From contig CADCMR010000002.1 of assembly GCA_902802585.1 (NCBI GenBank), positions 124,001 through 188,000 of the forward strand: a stretch of DNA of 64,000 nt. The letters are read 5' to 3'. Origin of the DNA: an uncultured bacterium. GTDB taxonomy: Bacteria; Verrucomicrobiota; Lentisphaeria; Victivallales; UBA1829. The stretch's first letter is position 1. Each line of letters starts with the position of its first letter. Below are positions 17,111 to 26,366 of this stretch, piece after piece. Below the pieces are notes generated by a model that searched no databases, was not told where the DNA came from, and saw only the letters and a program-made list of their open reading frames with translations. Made by a program: the position numbers and the translations under genes.

Positions 17111-19651
17111 ATGCTGAAATACGTTGCCGCGCTCCTGCTGCTGTTTGCCTGTTTATTAACATCCGCCGCTGAATACGTTTGGATGGTCGCGGACCGGGAC
17201 GGCACGCATGAGCTGGCGGCGGATCAGGACGGCATGGTCAGAGCATCCGCGCACATGCCCGGCAATCTGCGAGTTTACCGGAGCGCGAAACGCGAGACGC
17301 TCGCGCCGGACTGGACGGCGTTTCAGGCGGGCGTGCTTTCGTTCCCGCTCAAGCTGAGCGGCTGCACGAATCCGCTGAAGGCGTGGATTTTCGCGAAGGA
17401 CAAGGAGGGCAACTGGTTCCAGAGCGAACACGAATACGCGGTGCCGCCGGGCGCGGAGACCGTGCTGGAACTGCCGCTGGACGAACCCGGCGCGATGCTC
17501 CCGGTCGGGCACAACGGCGCATGGACGGCGCAGACAGCGTCCGTGATGTTCGAGTACGGCGTGACGCTCTTCGGCGAGGATGACTGCGAAATCGTGCTGG
17601 AATGCCGCCCGCCCGCTTTCTCCGGTGCCAGGCGCCGCGCCTCGCTCCGCATCCTCGACTGGGAACTGCCCGCCTCAGTCGGAAAAGAATGTCTGCTGGA
17701 ATCGCATTTCCGGCTGTCGCGCGAGTATTTCAACCCGTTCAATCCGGAGGAGATCCAGGTCGACTACGAACTCGAAACTCACTCCGCCGACGGCAAACCG
17801 GAAACACATCGCTACCCGGCCTACTTCACGCAGGATTTCACGCGCTCGCTCCACTTCGCCCAGGAAACTGTGCGTCCCACCGGGCAGCCGTACTGGGCGT
17901 TCCGCATGGCGCCGCACGCCGAGGGAAAGTTCCGCGTGCGGCTGGTCGCGGCTGACCGTTCCGATCCGGCGCATCCCGAGGAGGCGGCGACGGAATGGCG
18001 CACGGTGGAGGCGACGCCGTCCGACCGGCATGGCTCCGTGCGCGTGTGCACGTCCGATCCGCGTTATTTCGAGCATACGGACGGGACGTTCTATTATCCG
18101 CTCGGGCTGAACATCCACGCGAACGCGGATTTCCGCAGCGAAATGGATTTCCCGTGGCACCACGTCCCCGACCGGAAAACGTACGACTACGACGACTATT
18201 TTGAACAATGCGGCAGGTTCGGGATCGACCTCGCGGAGATATGGATGGCGTCGTGGACCTGCGCCATCGAGTGGACTTCCGCGATGGATTATTTCCACGG
18301 CGTCGGGCGTTACAACCAGGCAAACGCCTGGCGGTTGGACCGCATGTTCGAGGCGGCGGCGCGGAACGGCGTCCTCATCAACCTCGTGTTCGACTCCCAC
18401 GGCAAGCTCTCGACCGGCGTCGACCCCGAGTGGCAGGAAAACCCGTTCAACGACCGCCGGACGTTCAAGGAAGCCGACGGCGCGTTCCTGAGCGAACCCC
18501 GGAAATACTGGACGGATCCCGCCGCAATCAAACTCGACCGGAACCGCGCCCGTTACATCGCCGCCCGCTGGGGCTCCATGCCGAACCTCTTCGCCTACGA
18601 GTACATGAGCGAGATCAACCTCGTGGACTACGCGGAGACCATGCTCAAGGACGGCACGCTGAAAAAATGGACAGAGGACGCCGTCGCCTATCTCAAAAGC
18701 GTCGACCAGGGCGGACACCTGATCGCCACGCACGTCTCCGGCAACGCCGACACGAACAACGCCTATCGCGACCTCTTCCATCTGCCGCAGTACACGCACG
18801 TCGTCGGGGACGCCTACCGCGGCACGGACGTCCCGTTCCTCAAACAGCTCGCCTCGCAGGAACGTGTCATGGCGATCTTCCGGCAGAAGCCCGTGCTCGT
18901 CACCGAGTTCGGCGAACCCTCGATCGTCCACGCGGACATCCACGCCGGGCTCTGGGGCGCGCCGTTCTTCAACCAGGCGGGTACGCCCATGCTCTGGTGG
19001 CACGACAAGCTTTTCCTCGGCGAGGAAGGCTCCCAGTACCCGCCGTTCGCCGAATTCATCCGCGACCTGGATTTCCGCAATGCAAAACAGGCGGTCCGTT
19101 CCATGACCTCGAAGCTCGACCTCTCCGGAACCGGAACAAAGATCCTGTCCGCGACCGTGCCGGGCGACGTCCGCCCCGGGAACAACACGCCGCGGGCGGT
19201 CCCGGTGGTCAGCCTCGTGTCCTTTCCCATGATGCCGGACGCCCCCGCGATCGTCGAAGCCGATCCCGTTTCCTCCGCACTCTTCCTGCACGACGGCCAT
19301 GCGCCGCTCAATCTCATCACTGACGCACGCAAAAACGCCCTGCCCTGCCTGACCATGATCCTGCCCGGATTCGGCGCAATCGGCTGGATTTACGACGATC
19401 CGGTCCTCTTCAAAGCGCCCGCCGATCCGAAGACCGCGCCGCCTCATTCCGGCATTCTGCTGGACGTGCCGCCCGTTCTGCCCCCGGGGAAATATCACGC
19501 GGAGTTCTACGACACATGGCAGGGCGGACTCGTCGCGGAACTTGAATTCACGGCGGATGGGAAACCGCGGCAAATCCTCGTGCCGCCGTTCCGTGTGGAC
19601 ATCGCATTCAAGCTCCGGCGCGTTTCCGGCGCGGGAAGAAACGATCCATGA
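17111..19651 (+). CDS. secreted clan GH-A glycoside hydrolase (GH5-like, DUF5060-like N-terminus)
   Basis: 846 residues from the ATG at 17111, whose first 20 residues are a clean signal peptide (MLKYVAALLLLFACLLTSAA). Residues about 20-300 are beta-rich, with a DUF5060-like segment (FEYGVTLFGEDDCEIVLECR). Residues about 315-660 form a TIM barrel: FYYPLGLNIHANADF, then YMSEIN with candidate acid/base E501, and VTEFGEPS with candidate nucleophile E599. The C-terminal part is beta-rich. Likely cleaves a plant beta-glycan outside the cytoplasm; the substrate cannot be read from sequence. Its stop overlaps the next start (ATGA). Confidence 0.85.
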   Translation: MLKYVAALLLLFACLLTSAAEYVWMVADRDGTHELAADQDGMVRASAHMPGNLRVYRSAKRETLAPDWTAFQAGVLSFPLKLSGCTNPLKAWIFAKDKEGNWFQSEHEYAVPPGAETVLELPLDEPGAMLPVGHNGAWTAQTASVMFEYGVTLFGEDDCEIVLECRPPAFSGARRRASLRILDWELPASVGKECLLESHFRLSREYFNPFNPEEIQVDYELETHSADGKPETHRYPAYFTQDFTRSLHFAQETVRPTGQPYWAFRMAPHAEGKFRVRLVAADRSDPAHPEEAATEWRTVEATPSDRHGSVRVCTSDPRYFEHTDGTFYYPLGLNIHANADFRSEMDFPWHHVPDRKTYDYDDYFEQCGRFGIDLAEIWMASWTCAIEWTSAMDYFHGVGRYNQANAWRLDRMFEAAARNGVLINLVFDSHGKLSTGVDPEWQENPFNDRRTFKEADGAFLSEPRKYWTDPAAIKLDRNRARYIAARWGSMPNLFAYEYMSEINLVDYAETMLKDGTLKKWTEDAVAYLKSVDQGGHLIATHVSGNADTNNAYRDLFHLPQYTHVVGDAYRGTDVPFLKQLASQERVMAIFRQKPVLVTEFGEPSIVHADIHAGLWGAPFFNQAGTPMLWWHDKLFLGEEGSQYPPFAEFIRDLDFRNAKQAVRSMTSKLDLSGTGTKILSATVPGDVRPGNNTPRAVPVVSLVSFPMMPDAPAIVEADPVSSALFLHDGHAPLNLITDARKNALPCLTMILPGFGAIGWIYDDPVLFKAPADPKTAPPHSGILLDVPPVLPPGKYHAEFYDTWQGGLVAELEFTADGKPRQILVPPFRVDIAFKLRRVSGAGRNDP

Positions 19652-21975
19652 AACACTTCGGATTGACACTTATCCTCGCTTTCTGTGCGCTTCTGACCGC
19701 ATTTCCGGTCATCCGCGCGGATGACGTATCCGCACAGGAACCGGGCCAGACCGCATGGCACGCTGAAAAAGCGAAATACCGCCTCATCATTGAGGCGGAC
19801 AAGCCGAACGCATGGATGTTCCTGGACGACCGCGTGCTGTGTCTGCCGGCAAATCTTGAAGAAGGGATGGAGGTCTACGACGTGGCAGGACAGAAGCAGA
19901 AGTTCTTTCTGTTCAGGAACGGCGGCGTCCAGTTCGACCAGGCGAAGGAGCCGCGCAGGCTGTTCGTTTATTTCGGATTCCCGCGCCCGGAGAACGGGCG
20001 GAAACCGCCTTTCCCCAACGGCGGGCTCGAACGCAAGATCCAGAACGACCCGCTTCTCCTGCGGCAGGCGGGCATCGACTACGGGCTGATGCCGGAGGAC
20101 TGGCGGCGGCACAACCTCGACCCGGCGAAAAGCAAGGCGGCGGACGAGAAAGCCGAGGCGAAGGACCGCGAGACCGCAGCGAAACGCGTCGAGGAGCTGG
20201 AAGCGCTGAAGGACAAGACGGATGAACTGGAAAACCGCATCGACGCCGACCTGCGGGGGAAATTCGGCGCGGACACCACGGACATCCGCCCCGGAAACAC
20301 GTTCCTGAACCACAGAATCTACGAAGACTATGAGCGTGTCGCACTCGCGTACAAGGGCGGGCTGGTCGTCCCCGAATCCGGCGACTATATGTTCCGCATC
20401 ACCACGAACGCCACGCGGATTCTGAATCTCGACGGCAAGACGCTGATCCGCAAGTTCGGCGCATCGCCCGGTCCGGCGTCGGACACCGTCGAGGTGCACT
20501 TGGATGCCGGGCTACACCCGCTGCTCGCCGTCTACCACAGGATCTCCGGCGACTACATCTTCTCCGTGGAGTGGAAGCGCCCCGGCGACACGGATTTCTT
20601 GTTGCTCACGGAACGCGATTTCTCGCCCGCACCGCCGGTTCGCGTGCTGAAACTTGAGGACAAAGACGGCGGCGTTTATCCCCTGTGCCGCCAGGACATC
20701 CGGTTCGTCTTCCATATCGACAAGACACGCCATGCCGCGCTCCGCGAGCTGACACCGCTCGACAAGGATTCCGCCGGATGCCGCATCGCCGTCGACGGGA
20801 AGGATTCCGCGGAAGACCAGACATTCTTCGCCGTCCCGGACGATTCCGAGGCGGAACTCCGCCTGATCCCGCCGGAAAACTCCGGTCTCATGCGGATGAC
20901 GTTCCGCGTGCGGCCGCCCGACAAACGTTATTTCCCGATTGATCCCTCCGTGAGCATGACGCTCTGGGCGCCGATCTTCCTGTACGACGATGAAACGCTT
21001 GAGCTTACGCGCGAAATACGGTCGCGGATTCCCGTGCCGCTCCGGCTGGAGCTTGCGGAGACGAAACGGATTACCGCGGCGGACGGCTCGGAAAAGGAAG
21101 AAAGCTCCTGCGAAGCAATCCCCATGCCCGAATTCAAGCAGGGATCGTTCGACCGGTTCGCGCAGGATCTGAGCATGAAAACATCATTCCCGCTCGACGG
21201 CGCGTCCGTATCGCAGTCGCCGCTGGACCTGGGCTGGACGGCAAGCATTCCGGGATTCGTGTTCGATTCCGCTCAATTCTCGGTCATCCCGGTCAAGGAT
21301 TTGAAGGATTTCACGGTCGGCGCGGACGGGCTTTACGACCGCGACGGCAAACGACGGATCGTCCCGCTGCTGCACCGCCCCACCCTGCACGAACTTCGCG
21401 CGTGGGAACTCCCGAAGACGCTCGCGGCGGGGCTGTCGCCCGTGCGGACCGTGCTCGCCGCGGCGGAGGACCGCGACGGATTCGGCGACGCGCTGGAAAA
21501 AGAATTCGCGAAACACGGCGTCAAGCTCGAATTCATTCCGTGGAAACGCTCGCAGTCCGGACGCGACACGCTGGAATCCCTGCCCGCGCTCTTCAGCGCG
21601 ATCCGCACGACAAACGCCGACCGCGTCCTGATCGTTCCGCCGTCCACGCCGCGACGCCTCATCCTCTCTTCACGCGAGGAATCCCGCATCGCCGCATTCC
21701 TGCTTCAAGCGGTGCATGACTGTTCCGGGGTGTCCGGCGCGGTCCTGACGCCGCCGCTCGTCTTCGACGCGGAGGAATCCTCGGCACGCCGCGACCGGGA
21801 GCTGACGGCGGAACTCCGGGCGTTCCGGCGAATGTACGGCGCGGATTTCCTGGAACTGGCGCACGGATTCGAAGCCGTCGCGAACAAAAACGAGCTTAAA
21901 CCGGAAGAACGCGCCGCGCTGCTCGCCCGATACGTGGTCCGGGCGTTCCTGAACCTGCCGCCCGAGGAAGACTGA
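19648..21975 (+). CDS. secreted PA14-like multidomain protein, possible SGNH-like C-terminus
   Basis: 775 residues, signal peptide 1-24 (MKHFGLTLILAFCALLTAFP). Residues about 150-200 are charged and coiled-coil-like. Residues about 205-320 look like a PA14 domain (YEDYERVALAYKGGLVVPES, GDYMFRITTNATRILNLDGK, LDAGLHPLLAVYHRISG), usually a carbohydrate-binding beta-barrel. Residues 330-590 are beta-rich. Residues 590-775 alternate strands and helices (VRTVLAAAEDRDGFG, ADRVLIVPPSTPRR) and could be a divergent SGNH-like fold, but I cannot locate a complete catalytic set. ATGA-coupled to the preceding glycosidase, so probably a partner in glycan binding. Confidence 0.75.
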   Translation: MKHFGLTLILAFCALLTAFPVIRADDVSAQEPGQTAWHAEKAKYRLIIEADKPNAWMFLDDRVLCLPANLEEGMEVYDVAGQKQKFFLFRNGGVQFDQAKEPRRLFVYFGFPRPENGRKPPFPNGGLERKIQNDPLLLRQAGIDYGLMPEDWRRHNLDPAKSKAADEKAEAKDRETAAKRVEELEALKDKTDELENRIDADLRGKFGADTTDIRPGNTFLNHRIYEDYERVALAYKGGLVVPESGDYMFRITTNATRILNLDGKTLIRKFGASPGPASDTVEVHLDAGLHPLLAVYHRISGDYIFSVEWKRPGDTDFLLLTERDFSPAPPVRVLKLEDKDGGVYPLCRQDIRFVFHIDKTRHAALRELTPLDKDSAGCRIAVDGKDSAEDQTFFAVPDDSEAELRLIPPENSGLMRMTFRVRPPDKRYFPIDPSVSMTLWAPIFLYDDETLELTREIRSRIPVPLRLELAETKRITAADGSEKEESSCEAIPMPEFKQGSFDRFAQDLSMKTSFPLDGASVSQSPLDLGWTASIPGFVFDSAQFSVIPVKDLKDFTVGADGLYDRDGKRRIVPLLHRPTLHELRAWELPKTLAAGLSPVRTVLAAAEDRDGFGDALEKEFAKHGVKLEFIPWKRSQSGRDTLESLPALFSAIRTTNADRVLIVPPSTPRRLILSSREESRIAAFLLQAVHDCSGVSGAVLTPPLVFDAEESSARRDRELTAELRAFRRMYGADFLELAHGFEAVANKNELKPEERAALLARYVVRAFLNLPPEED

Positions 21976-21998
21976 ACGCTACTTCGGAAAACCGAAAA

Positions 21999-22033
21999 GC
22001 CTCCCATCCAAAACAGACAGGAGGCGTTCTTTC
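21999..22033 (+). terminator. weak intrinsic terminator
   Basis: GCCTCC/GGAGGC (21999-22004 with 22020-22025), 15-nt loop, followed by GTTCTTTC. Placed 24 bp after the stop of the PA14-like gene and before the convergent esterase. Confidence 0.5.
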
Positions 22034-22060
22034 AGCTAAAAACAAGGTGAAAATGCGGAT

Positions 22061-22903
22061 TTACTTCGCTTCTGGCTGTTTATCCTTGGCGGCGTCCTGT
22101 TTCACCTCATCCTTCTTGACGATATAGATGTCCTTTTCCTTCAGCGCGGCATCCATCGGGGACACGTCGGACTCCTTGAACACCTCCGCGATCGGGAGTT
22201 TGTTCTGTTTCGCGAGCAGGGCGAACGCCTTTGCATAGAAAAGCGCGCCGCGGAAGCAGATGTGGCAGCGGTCGGACTTGCCCTCCGGATAGTTCGGATA
22301 ATCGCCGGGTTTCAGCACCAGGTACAGCAGCGTGCCTTTCTTCTCCCCGGCGGCGTTCAGCTCCTTGTCTGCGTACGCGTACAGGTCGACCAAATCGCAC
22401 TTCGTCTCGGCGGCGACCTCGCGCGCGGATTTCAGGTACGGATCCAGGAATCCGGCGGGCTTCAGCGAGCCGTTCTCCAGGTAAATGCCGAACGGGATGG
22501 ACGTGGCAATCACGGGGATGCCGCCCGCCTTGCGCACATCCTCCACGAAGCCTTTCATATTCTCCTTGTATTCGGTCCGCGGGTCGGTGTAGCGTTCCGG
22601 CTTGTCCTTCGTGCCGTCGTTGTGTCCGAACTGAATGATCACGAAGTCGCCCTTCTTGACTTCCTTGAGCAGGTTCTCCCAGCGTTTTTCCGCCTTGAAA
22701 CTCTTCGTGGAGCGCCCGCCGATGGAACGGTTCTTCACGGTCACGCCGTCCTTCACGAGCTCCTGCATGCGCTGCCCCCAGCCCTGTTGCGGAGCCGCGT
22801 TGCCGCGGTAGGTCATCATGGTGGAGTCGCCCGCCATGTGGATGTCGGCGGCGGCGAGCGAGAAGACGGCGGAAGCGAAGACGGCTGCAAGCAGTTTTTT
22901 CAT
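22061..22903 (-). CDS. SGNH hydrolase, rhamnogalacturonan acetylesterase-like
   Basis: 280 residues, signal peptide 1-19. Block I AGDSTMMTY (nucleophile Ser), block II GGRSTKS, block III QFGHNDGTKD, block V SDRCHICFRGA (Asp-x-x-His). This order matches CE12 rhamnogalacturonan acetylesterases, which remove acetyl groups from pectin backbones. The C-terminal tail (KQDAAKDKQPEAK) is Lys-rich. It lies downstream of the furanose transporter on the same strand, separated by a strong terminator, and fits the pectin/arabinan theme of the region. Confidence 0.9.
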   Translation of the reverse strand: MKKLLAAVFASAVFSLAAADIHMAGDSTMMTYRGNAAPQQGWGQRMQELVKDGVTVKNRSIGGRSTKSFKAEKRWENLLKEVKKGDFVIIQFGHNDGTKDKPERYTDPRTEYKENMKGFVEDVRKAGGIPVIATSIPFGIYLENGSLKPAGFLDPYLKSAREVAAETKCDLVDLYAYADKELNAAGEKKGTLLYLVLKPGDYPNYPEGKSDRCHICFRGALFYAKAFALLAKQNKLPIAEVFKESDVSPMDAALKEKDIYIVKKDEVKQDAAKDKQPEAK

Positions 22904-23013
22904 GGTTTAAACTCCTGAAGAGTGAATGGATTCACGAATACTTTTCCGATACCATACACCGAAAACATCCGAAAAACAACCCGGAAACCGGAAAAAGTCG
23001 GAAAAAAGCCGCG

Positions 23014-23046
23014 AAAAAACCGGGAAAGCGCGGAGCCTTCCCGGTT
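23014..23046 (-). terminator. intrinsic terminator of the ytfRT-yjfF-ytfQ operon
   Basis: Perfect 9-bp stem AACCGGGAA/TTCCCGGTT (23018-23026 with 23038-23046). On the minus strand it is followed by T6 (23019-23014). About 60 nt after the ytfQ stop. Confidence 0.85.
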
Positions 23047-23103
23047 CGGAATCAATGCCGGGGAACCGGATCAAACCGGTTCCGTCAGGCAGTCGTCAGG
23101 CGA

Positions 23104-24063
23104 TCAATACTTGCGGCCGTCGACAACTTCCTTGGTGATGTTCTTGGAATCGAACACGCCTTCCTGCGAGGGGATGCGGGCGGGAACGGTTTCGCCGGCG
23201 TGGATCTTTTCGACCACGTCGAAGAGCTGGGCGCCGATGAGCGGGTTGCACTCGACGGTGCAGTTGGCCTTGCCTTCGAGGATGGCTTCGAACATGGTCT
23301 TGACGCCGTCGATGGAGACGATCTTGATGTCCTGACCGGGCTTCTTGCCGGCTTCTTCGATCGCCTGGATCGCGCCAAGAGCCATATCGTCGTTGTGGGC
23401 GAAAAGGACCTGGATCTGGTCGGCTTCAGGGGACTTCAGGAACGATTCCATGACTTCCTTGCCTTTAGCGCGCGTAAAATCGCCGCTCTGGGACTTGATG
23501 ATCTTGATGCCGGGGTGATCCTTGATGATCTCCTCGAAACCTTTCTTGCGGTCGATGGCGGGAGCGGAACCGACGGTGCCGACGAGTTCGGCGACGTTGG
23601 CGTTTTCGCCGACGTTTTCAAGGACCCAGCGGGCAGCGCGGCGGCCTTCTTCCACGAAGTCGGAGCCGATGAAGCTGACATAGAGACCATCTTCGGAGAC
23701 GTCGACGGCGCGGTCGAAAAGAACGACCGGGATACCGGCTTCCTTGGCTTCCTTCAGGACATCTTCAAAACCGGTGGAGACGACGGGGGAGAAGGAGATC
23801 ACGTCCACGCCCTTGCTGATGAAGTTGCGGATCGCCTTGATCTGGTTTTCCTGCTTCTGCTGGGCGTCGGAGAACGTCAGCTCGATGTTCGGACGCTTGG
23901 CGGCCTCGCCCTTGATGGACTCAGTGCTGGCCTTGCGCCAGTCGGATTCCGCGCCGACCTGGGAGAAGCCGACTTTGATCTTGGAGCTGTCGCTCTTGGA
24001 GCATCCGGTGACGAGGAGCGCCGCGGCCGCAGCGGCCATGATGACGGTTGCAAACTTGTTCAT
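23104..24063 (-). CDS. ytfQ: furanose ABC transporter solute-binding lipoprotein (YtfQ-like)
   Basis: 319 residues. Lipobox LVTGC at 17-21. The mature protein follows E. coli YtfQ almost block by block: KVGFSQVGAESDWR, DAQQKQENQIKAIRNF, PVVSTGFEDVLKEAKEAGIPV, TVGSAPAIDRKKGFEE, KIIKSQSGDFTRAKGKEVMESF, AHNDDMALGAIQAI. E. coli YtfQ binds galactofuranose, with weaker galactose and arabinose binding. Last gene of the operon here, whereas it is first in E. coli. Beside arabinanases, arabinofuranose is an alternative ligand (inference). Confidence 0.93.
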   Translation of the reverse strand: MNKFATVIMAAAAAALLVTGCSKSDSSKIKVGFSQVGAESDWRKASTESIKGEAAKRPNIELTFSDAQQKQENQIKAIRNFISKGVDVISFSPVVSTGFEDVLKEAKEAGIPVVLFDRAVDVSEDGLYVSFIGSDFVEEGRRAARWVLENVGENANVAELVGTVGSAPAIDRKKGFEEIIKDHPGIKIIKSQSGDFTRAKGKEVMESFLKSPEADQIQVLFAHNDDMALGAIQAIEEAGKKPGQDIKIVSIDGVKTMFEAILEGKANCTVECNPLIGAQLFDVVEKIHAGETVPARIPSQEGVFDSKNITKEVVDGRKY

Positions 24064-24102
24064 TCTTGCTTGCCTTTCTTTAGGTTGTTGTTAGGTAAAA
24101 AG

Positions 24103-25089
24103 TTATTGGGATTTCGATTTGGATTTGGAGATCTTCGTGATCAGGTTCTGCATGAAGATGAACGCGAGCACGAGGAGACCGACAATGATGCGGGTCCACC
24201 AGGAATTGATGCGGCCGTCGAACACGATCAGCGTCTGGATCAGGCCGAGCACGAGCACGCCGAAGAGCGAGCCGAAAACATAGCCGACGCCGCCGGTCAG
24301 CAACGTGCCGCCGATCACGACCGCGGCGATGGCGTCCATTTCCAGCCCGACGCAGTTCAGCGGGTTGCCCGCCTTCAGGTAGATGGCGTAGACCACGCCC
24401 GCGAGCGCGGAGCAGAATCCGGCGATCGTGTAGGTCATGATCTTGGTGCGGCCGACCGGGATGCCCATCAGCGTCGCGGCGAGCTCGTTGTCGCCGATGG
24501 CGTAGATGCTGCGTCCGGAGCGCGTGCGCTGCGAGAAGAAGATAGCGGCGACCAGTACGACGATGTACACGATCACGATGAAGCGGAGGTTCATGCCCTT
24601 GCCGAGCTTGATCGTGAGGTCGTTCTGGATGAAGTTGAAAACCGGGTCGTTCTTGATGCCGATGGATTCCTCGCTCACGATGAAGCCGCAGCCGCGGATG
24701 AAGAACATGCCGGCGAGCGTCACGAGGAACGGCGGCAGGCTGAAGCAGTGGATCAGCCAGCCCTGGAGCATGCCGAACAGGATGCCGATCACGAGCGCGA
24801 GGGCGATCGCGACGAGGGCGTTGCTGCCGGACGCGATCATCTTCGCGATCAGGATGCTGGTGAAGGCGATGATGGAGCCGACCGAGAGGTCGATGCCGCC
24901 TGTGAGGATTACCAGCGCGGTACCGATGGCGGCGATGCCAAGGTAGGCGTTGTCGACGAAGAGGTCGAGGAAGACCTTCGAGGAGCCGAAGTTCTCAAAG
25001 GAGATGATGCCGATCAGATAGACGATGAAGAAAACCAGGATCGTCGCCGAGATCGGCACGTAGCGCATCGGGAATTTGAACTTTTTCAT
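24103..25089 (-). CDS. yjfF: furanose ABC transporter permease (YjfF-like)
   Basis: About 328 residues from the ATG at 25089, whose ATGA overlaps the stop of the upstream permease; the longer frame is not plausible. Polytopic BPD_transp_2 permease with about eight to ten helices: ALVILTGGIDLSVGSIIAFTS, LPPFLVTLAGMFFIRGCGF, YAIGDNELAATLMGIPVGR, DAIAAVVIGGTLLTGG. Lys/Ser-rich C-terminus (TKISKSKSKSQ). Forms the membrane channel with the YtfT-like subunit. Confidence 0.93.
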   Translation of the reverse strand: MKKFKFPMRYVPISATILVFFIVYLIGIISFENFGSSKVFLDLFVDNAYLGIAAIGTALVILTGGIDLSVGSIIAFTSILIAKMIASGSNALVAIALALVIGILFGMLQGWLIHCFSLPPFLVTLAGMFFIRGCGFIVSEESIGIKNDPVFNFIQNDLTIKLGKGMNLRFIVIVYIVVLVAAIFFSQRTRSGRSIYAIGDNELAATLMGIPVGRTKIMTYTIAGFCSALAGVVYAIYLKAGNPLNCVGLEMDAIAAVVIGGTLLTGGVGYVFGSLFGVLVLGLIQTLIVFDGRINSWWTRIIVGLLVLAFIFMQNLITKISKSKSKSQ

Positions 25090-26354
25090 TGGACGCCTCC
25101 TTTCGCCGCCTTCGAGGCGAAGATGGAAAGCACTTTCGCGCGGAAGACCGGCGACTGGAGCAGGCACACGATGATGACCACCATGGCTTTCGGCACGGCG
25201 ACGATCGCCGGGCTCACGTTCTTCATGTACATCGTGGTCGTCAGCGTCTGGATCAGGATCGCGCCGACCAGCGAGCCGGAGAGGAAGAACCGACCGCCCG
25301 CCATCGAGGTACCGCCGATCACGGTGGCGAGGATGGCATCAAGCTCGAGGTTAAGGCCGGCGTTGTTGGAGTCGGCACACTTGATATTGGAGGCTGCGAG
25401 CAGTCCCGCCATGCCCGCGCAGAATCCGCAAATCACATAGGTCAGCCATTTGATGCGGCGCGCTTCGATGCCCGCATAGCGGCTGGCGCGCTCGTTGTTG
25501 CCAACGGACTCAATGAAGAGCCCGAACGCGGTCTTGCGCGTGAGCAGACCGAAAATCACATACATCGCGACCACGATCCACACAGAGAACGGCAGGAAGA
25601 GCGCGTGGCCGTTGCAGAGGAACACCAGTCCGGGGTTGTCGAACGTGATGATCTGGCCGTCGGTGATCAGCTGGGCAACGCCGCGTCCGGCGACCATCAG
25701 CACCAGAGTGGCGACCATCGGCTGGATGCCGAAGCCCGCAACCAGCATGCCGTTCCAGAATCCGGCAATCGTCGCCAGGACCAGCGCAGCGAGGACGGGG
25801 ATGATCCAATAAACGGAGGGTCCCATCCCCGCACCGATGCAGGTACCCGCGTCGAGCATGGAAATGAGGAGCGCGGCAATCGCGCCCGCGATTGCCATGA
25901 CTGCGCCGACAGAAATATCGATGCCGCCCGTGGCGATCACGAGCGTCATGCCGATGGCGAGAACCATGACCTTCGAGCCCTGGTTCAGGATGTCGATCGG
26001 CGTGCCGTACAGGTAGTAGCCGAAAATAGAGACGCCTTTATCGTCCTTCTTCTCTGGGACAGCCTGCTGTCCGGCGGATTCTTTCACGGTCTGTTTGGCG
26101 GCCTCGACTTCTTCAGCGGCGGCCTTCGCGGCGGCTTCAGTGGGGTCGCTCACATTCTCGTAGCTTTCGGGGGTGATCCAGGACGTGCCGGACGCAGGGG
26201 GATTGCCCGGAACGGACGGAGCCTGTGCGGAATCCTGTTTCTTGATTTCGATTTTGAAGAAGTTGTCGGTGAAGATCGCATTGAACAGCAGAAGCAAAGC
26301 GAGCGAGACAAGGGGCCATACGAGATGGCGGAATTTGTTCGATGTTTTATTCAT
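25086..26354 (-). CDS. ytfT: furanose ABC transporter permease (YtfT-like) with unusual N-terminal insertion
   Basis: 422 residues, roughly 80 longer than E. coli YtfT. After TM1 (about 13-29) comes a hydrophilic segment, residues about 36-108, rich in Ala, Glu, Lys and Pro (APSVPGNPPASGTSW, EAAAKAAAEEVEAAKQTVKE). The family sequence then resumes at YGTPIDILNQGSKVMVLAIG and GMTLVIATGGIDISVGAVMA, IQPMVATLVLMVAGRGVAQL, DAILATVIGGTSMAGGRF. The insertion would lie on the periplasmic face if TM1 enters from the cytoplasm. ATGA-coupled to yjfF; 12 nt downstream of ytfR. Confidence 0.92.
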   Translation of the reverse strand: MNKTSNKFRHLVWPLVSLALLLLFNAIFTDNFFKIEIKKQDSAQAPSVPGNPPASGTSWITPESYENVSDPTEAAAKAAAEEVEAAKQTVKESAGQQAVPEKKDDKGVSIFGYYLYGTPIDILNQGSKVMVLAIGMTLVIATGGIDISVGAVMAIAGAIAALLISMLDAGTCIGAGMGPSVYWIIPVLAALVLATIAGFWNGMLVAGFGIQPMVATLVLMVAGRGVAQLITDGQIITFDNPGLVFLCNGHALFLPFSVWIVVAMYVIFGLLTRKTAFGLFIESVGNNERASRYAGIEARRIKWLTYVICGFCAGMAGLLAASNIKCADSNNAGLNLELDAILATVIGGTSMAGGRFFLSGSLVGAILIQTLTTTMYMKNVSPAIVAVPKAMVVIIVCLLQSPVFRAKVLSIFASKAAKGGVQ

Positions 26355-26366
26355 GTCCGGGGACCC

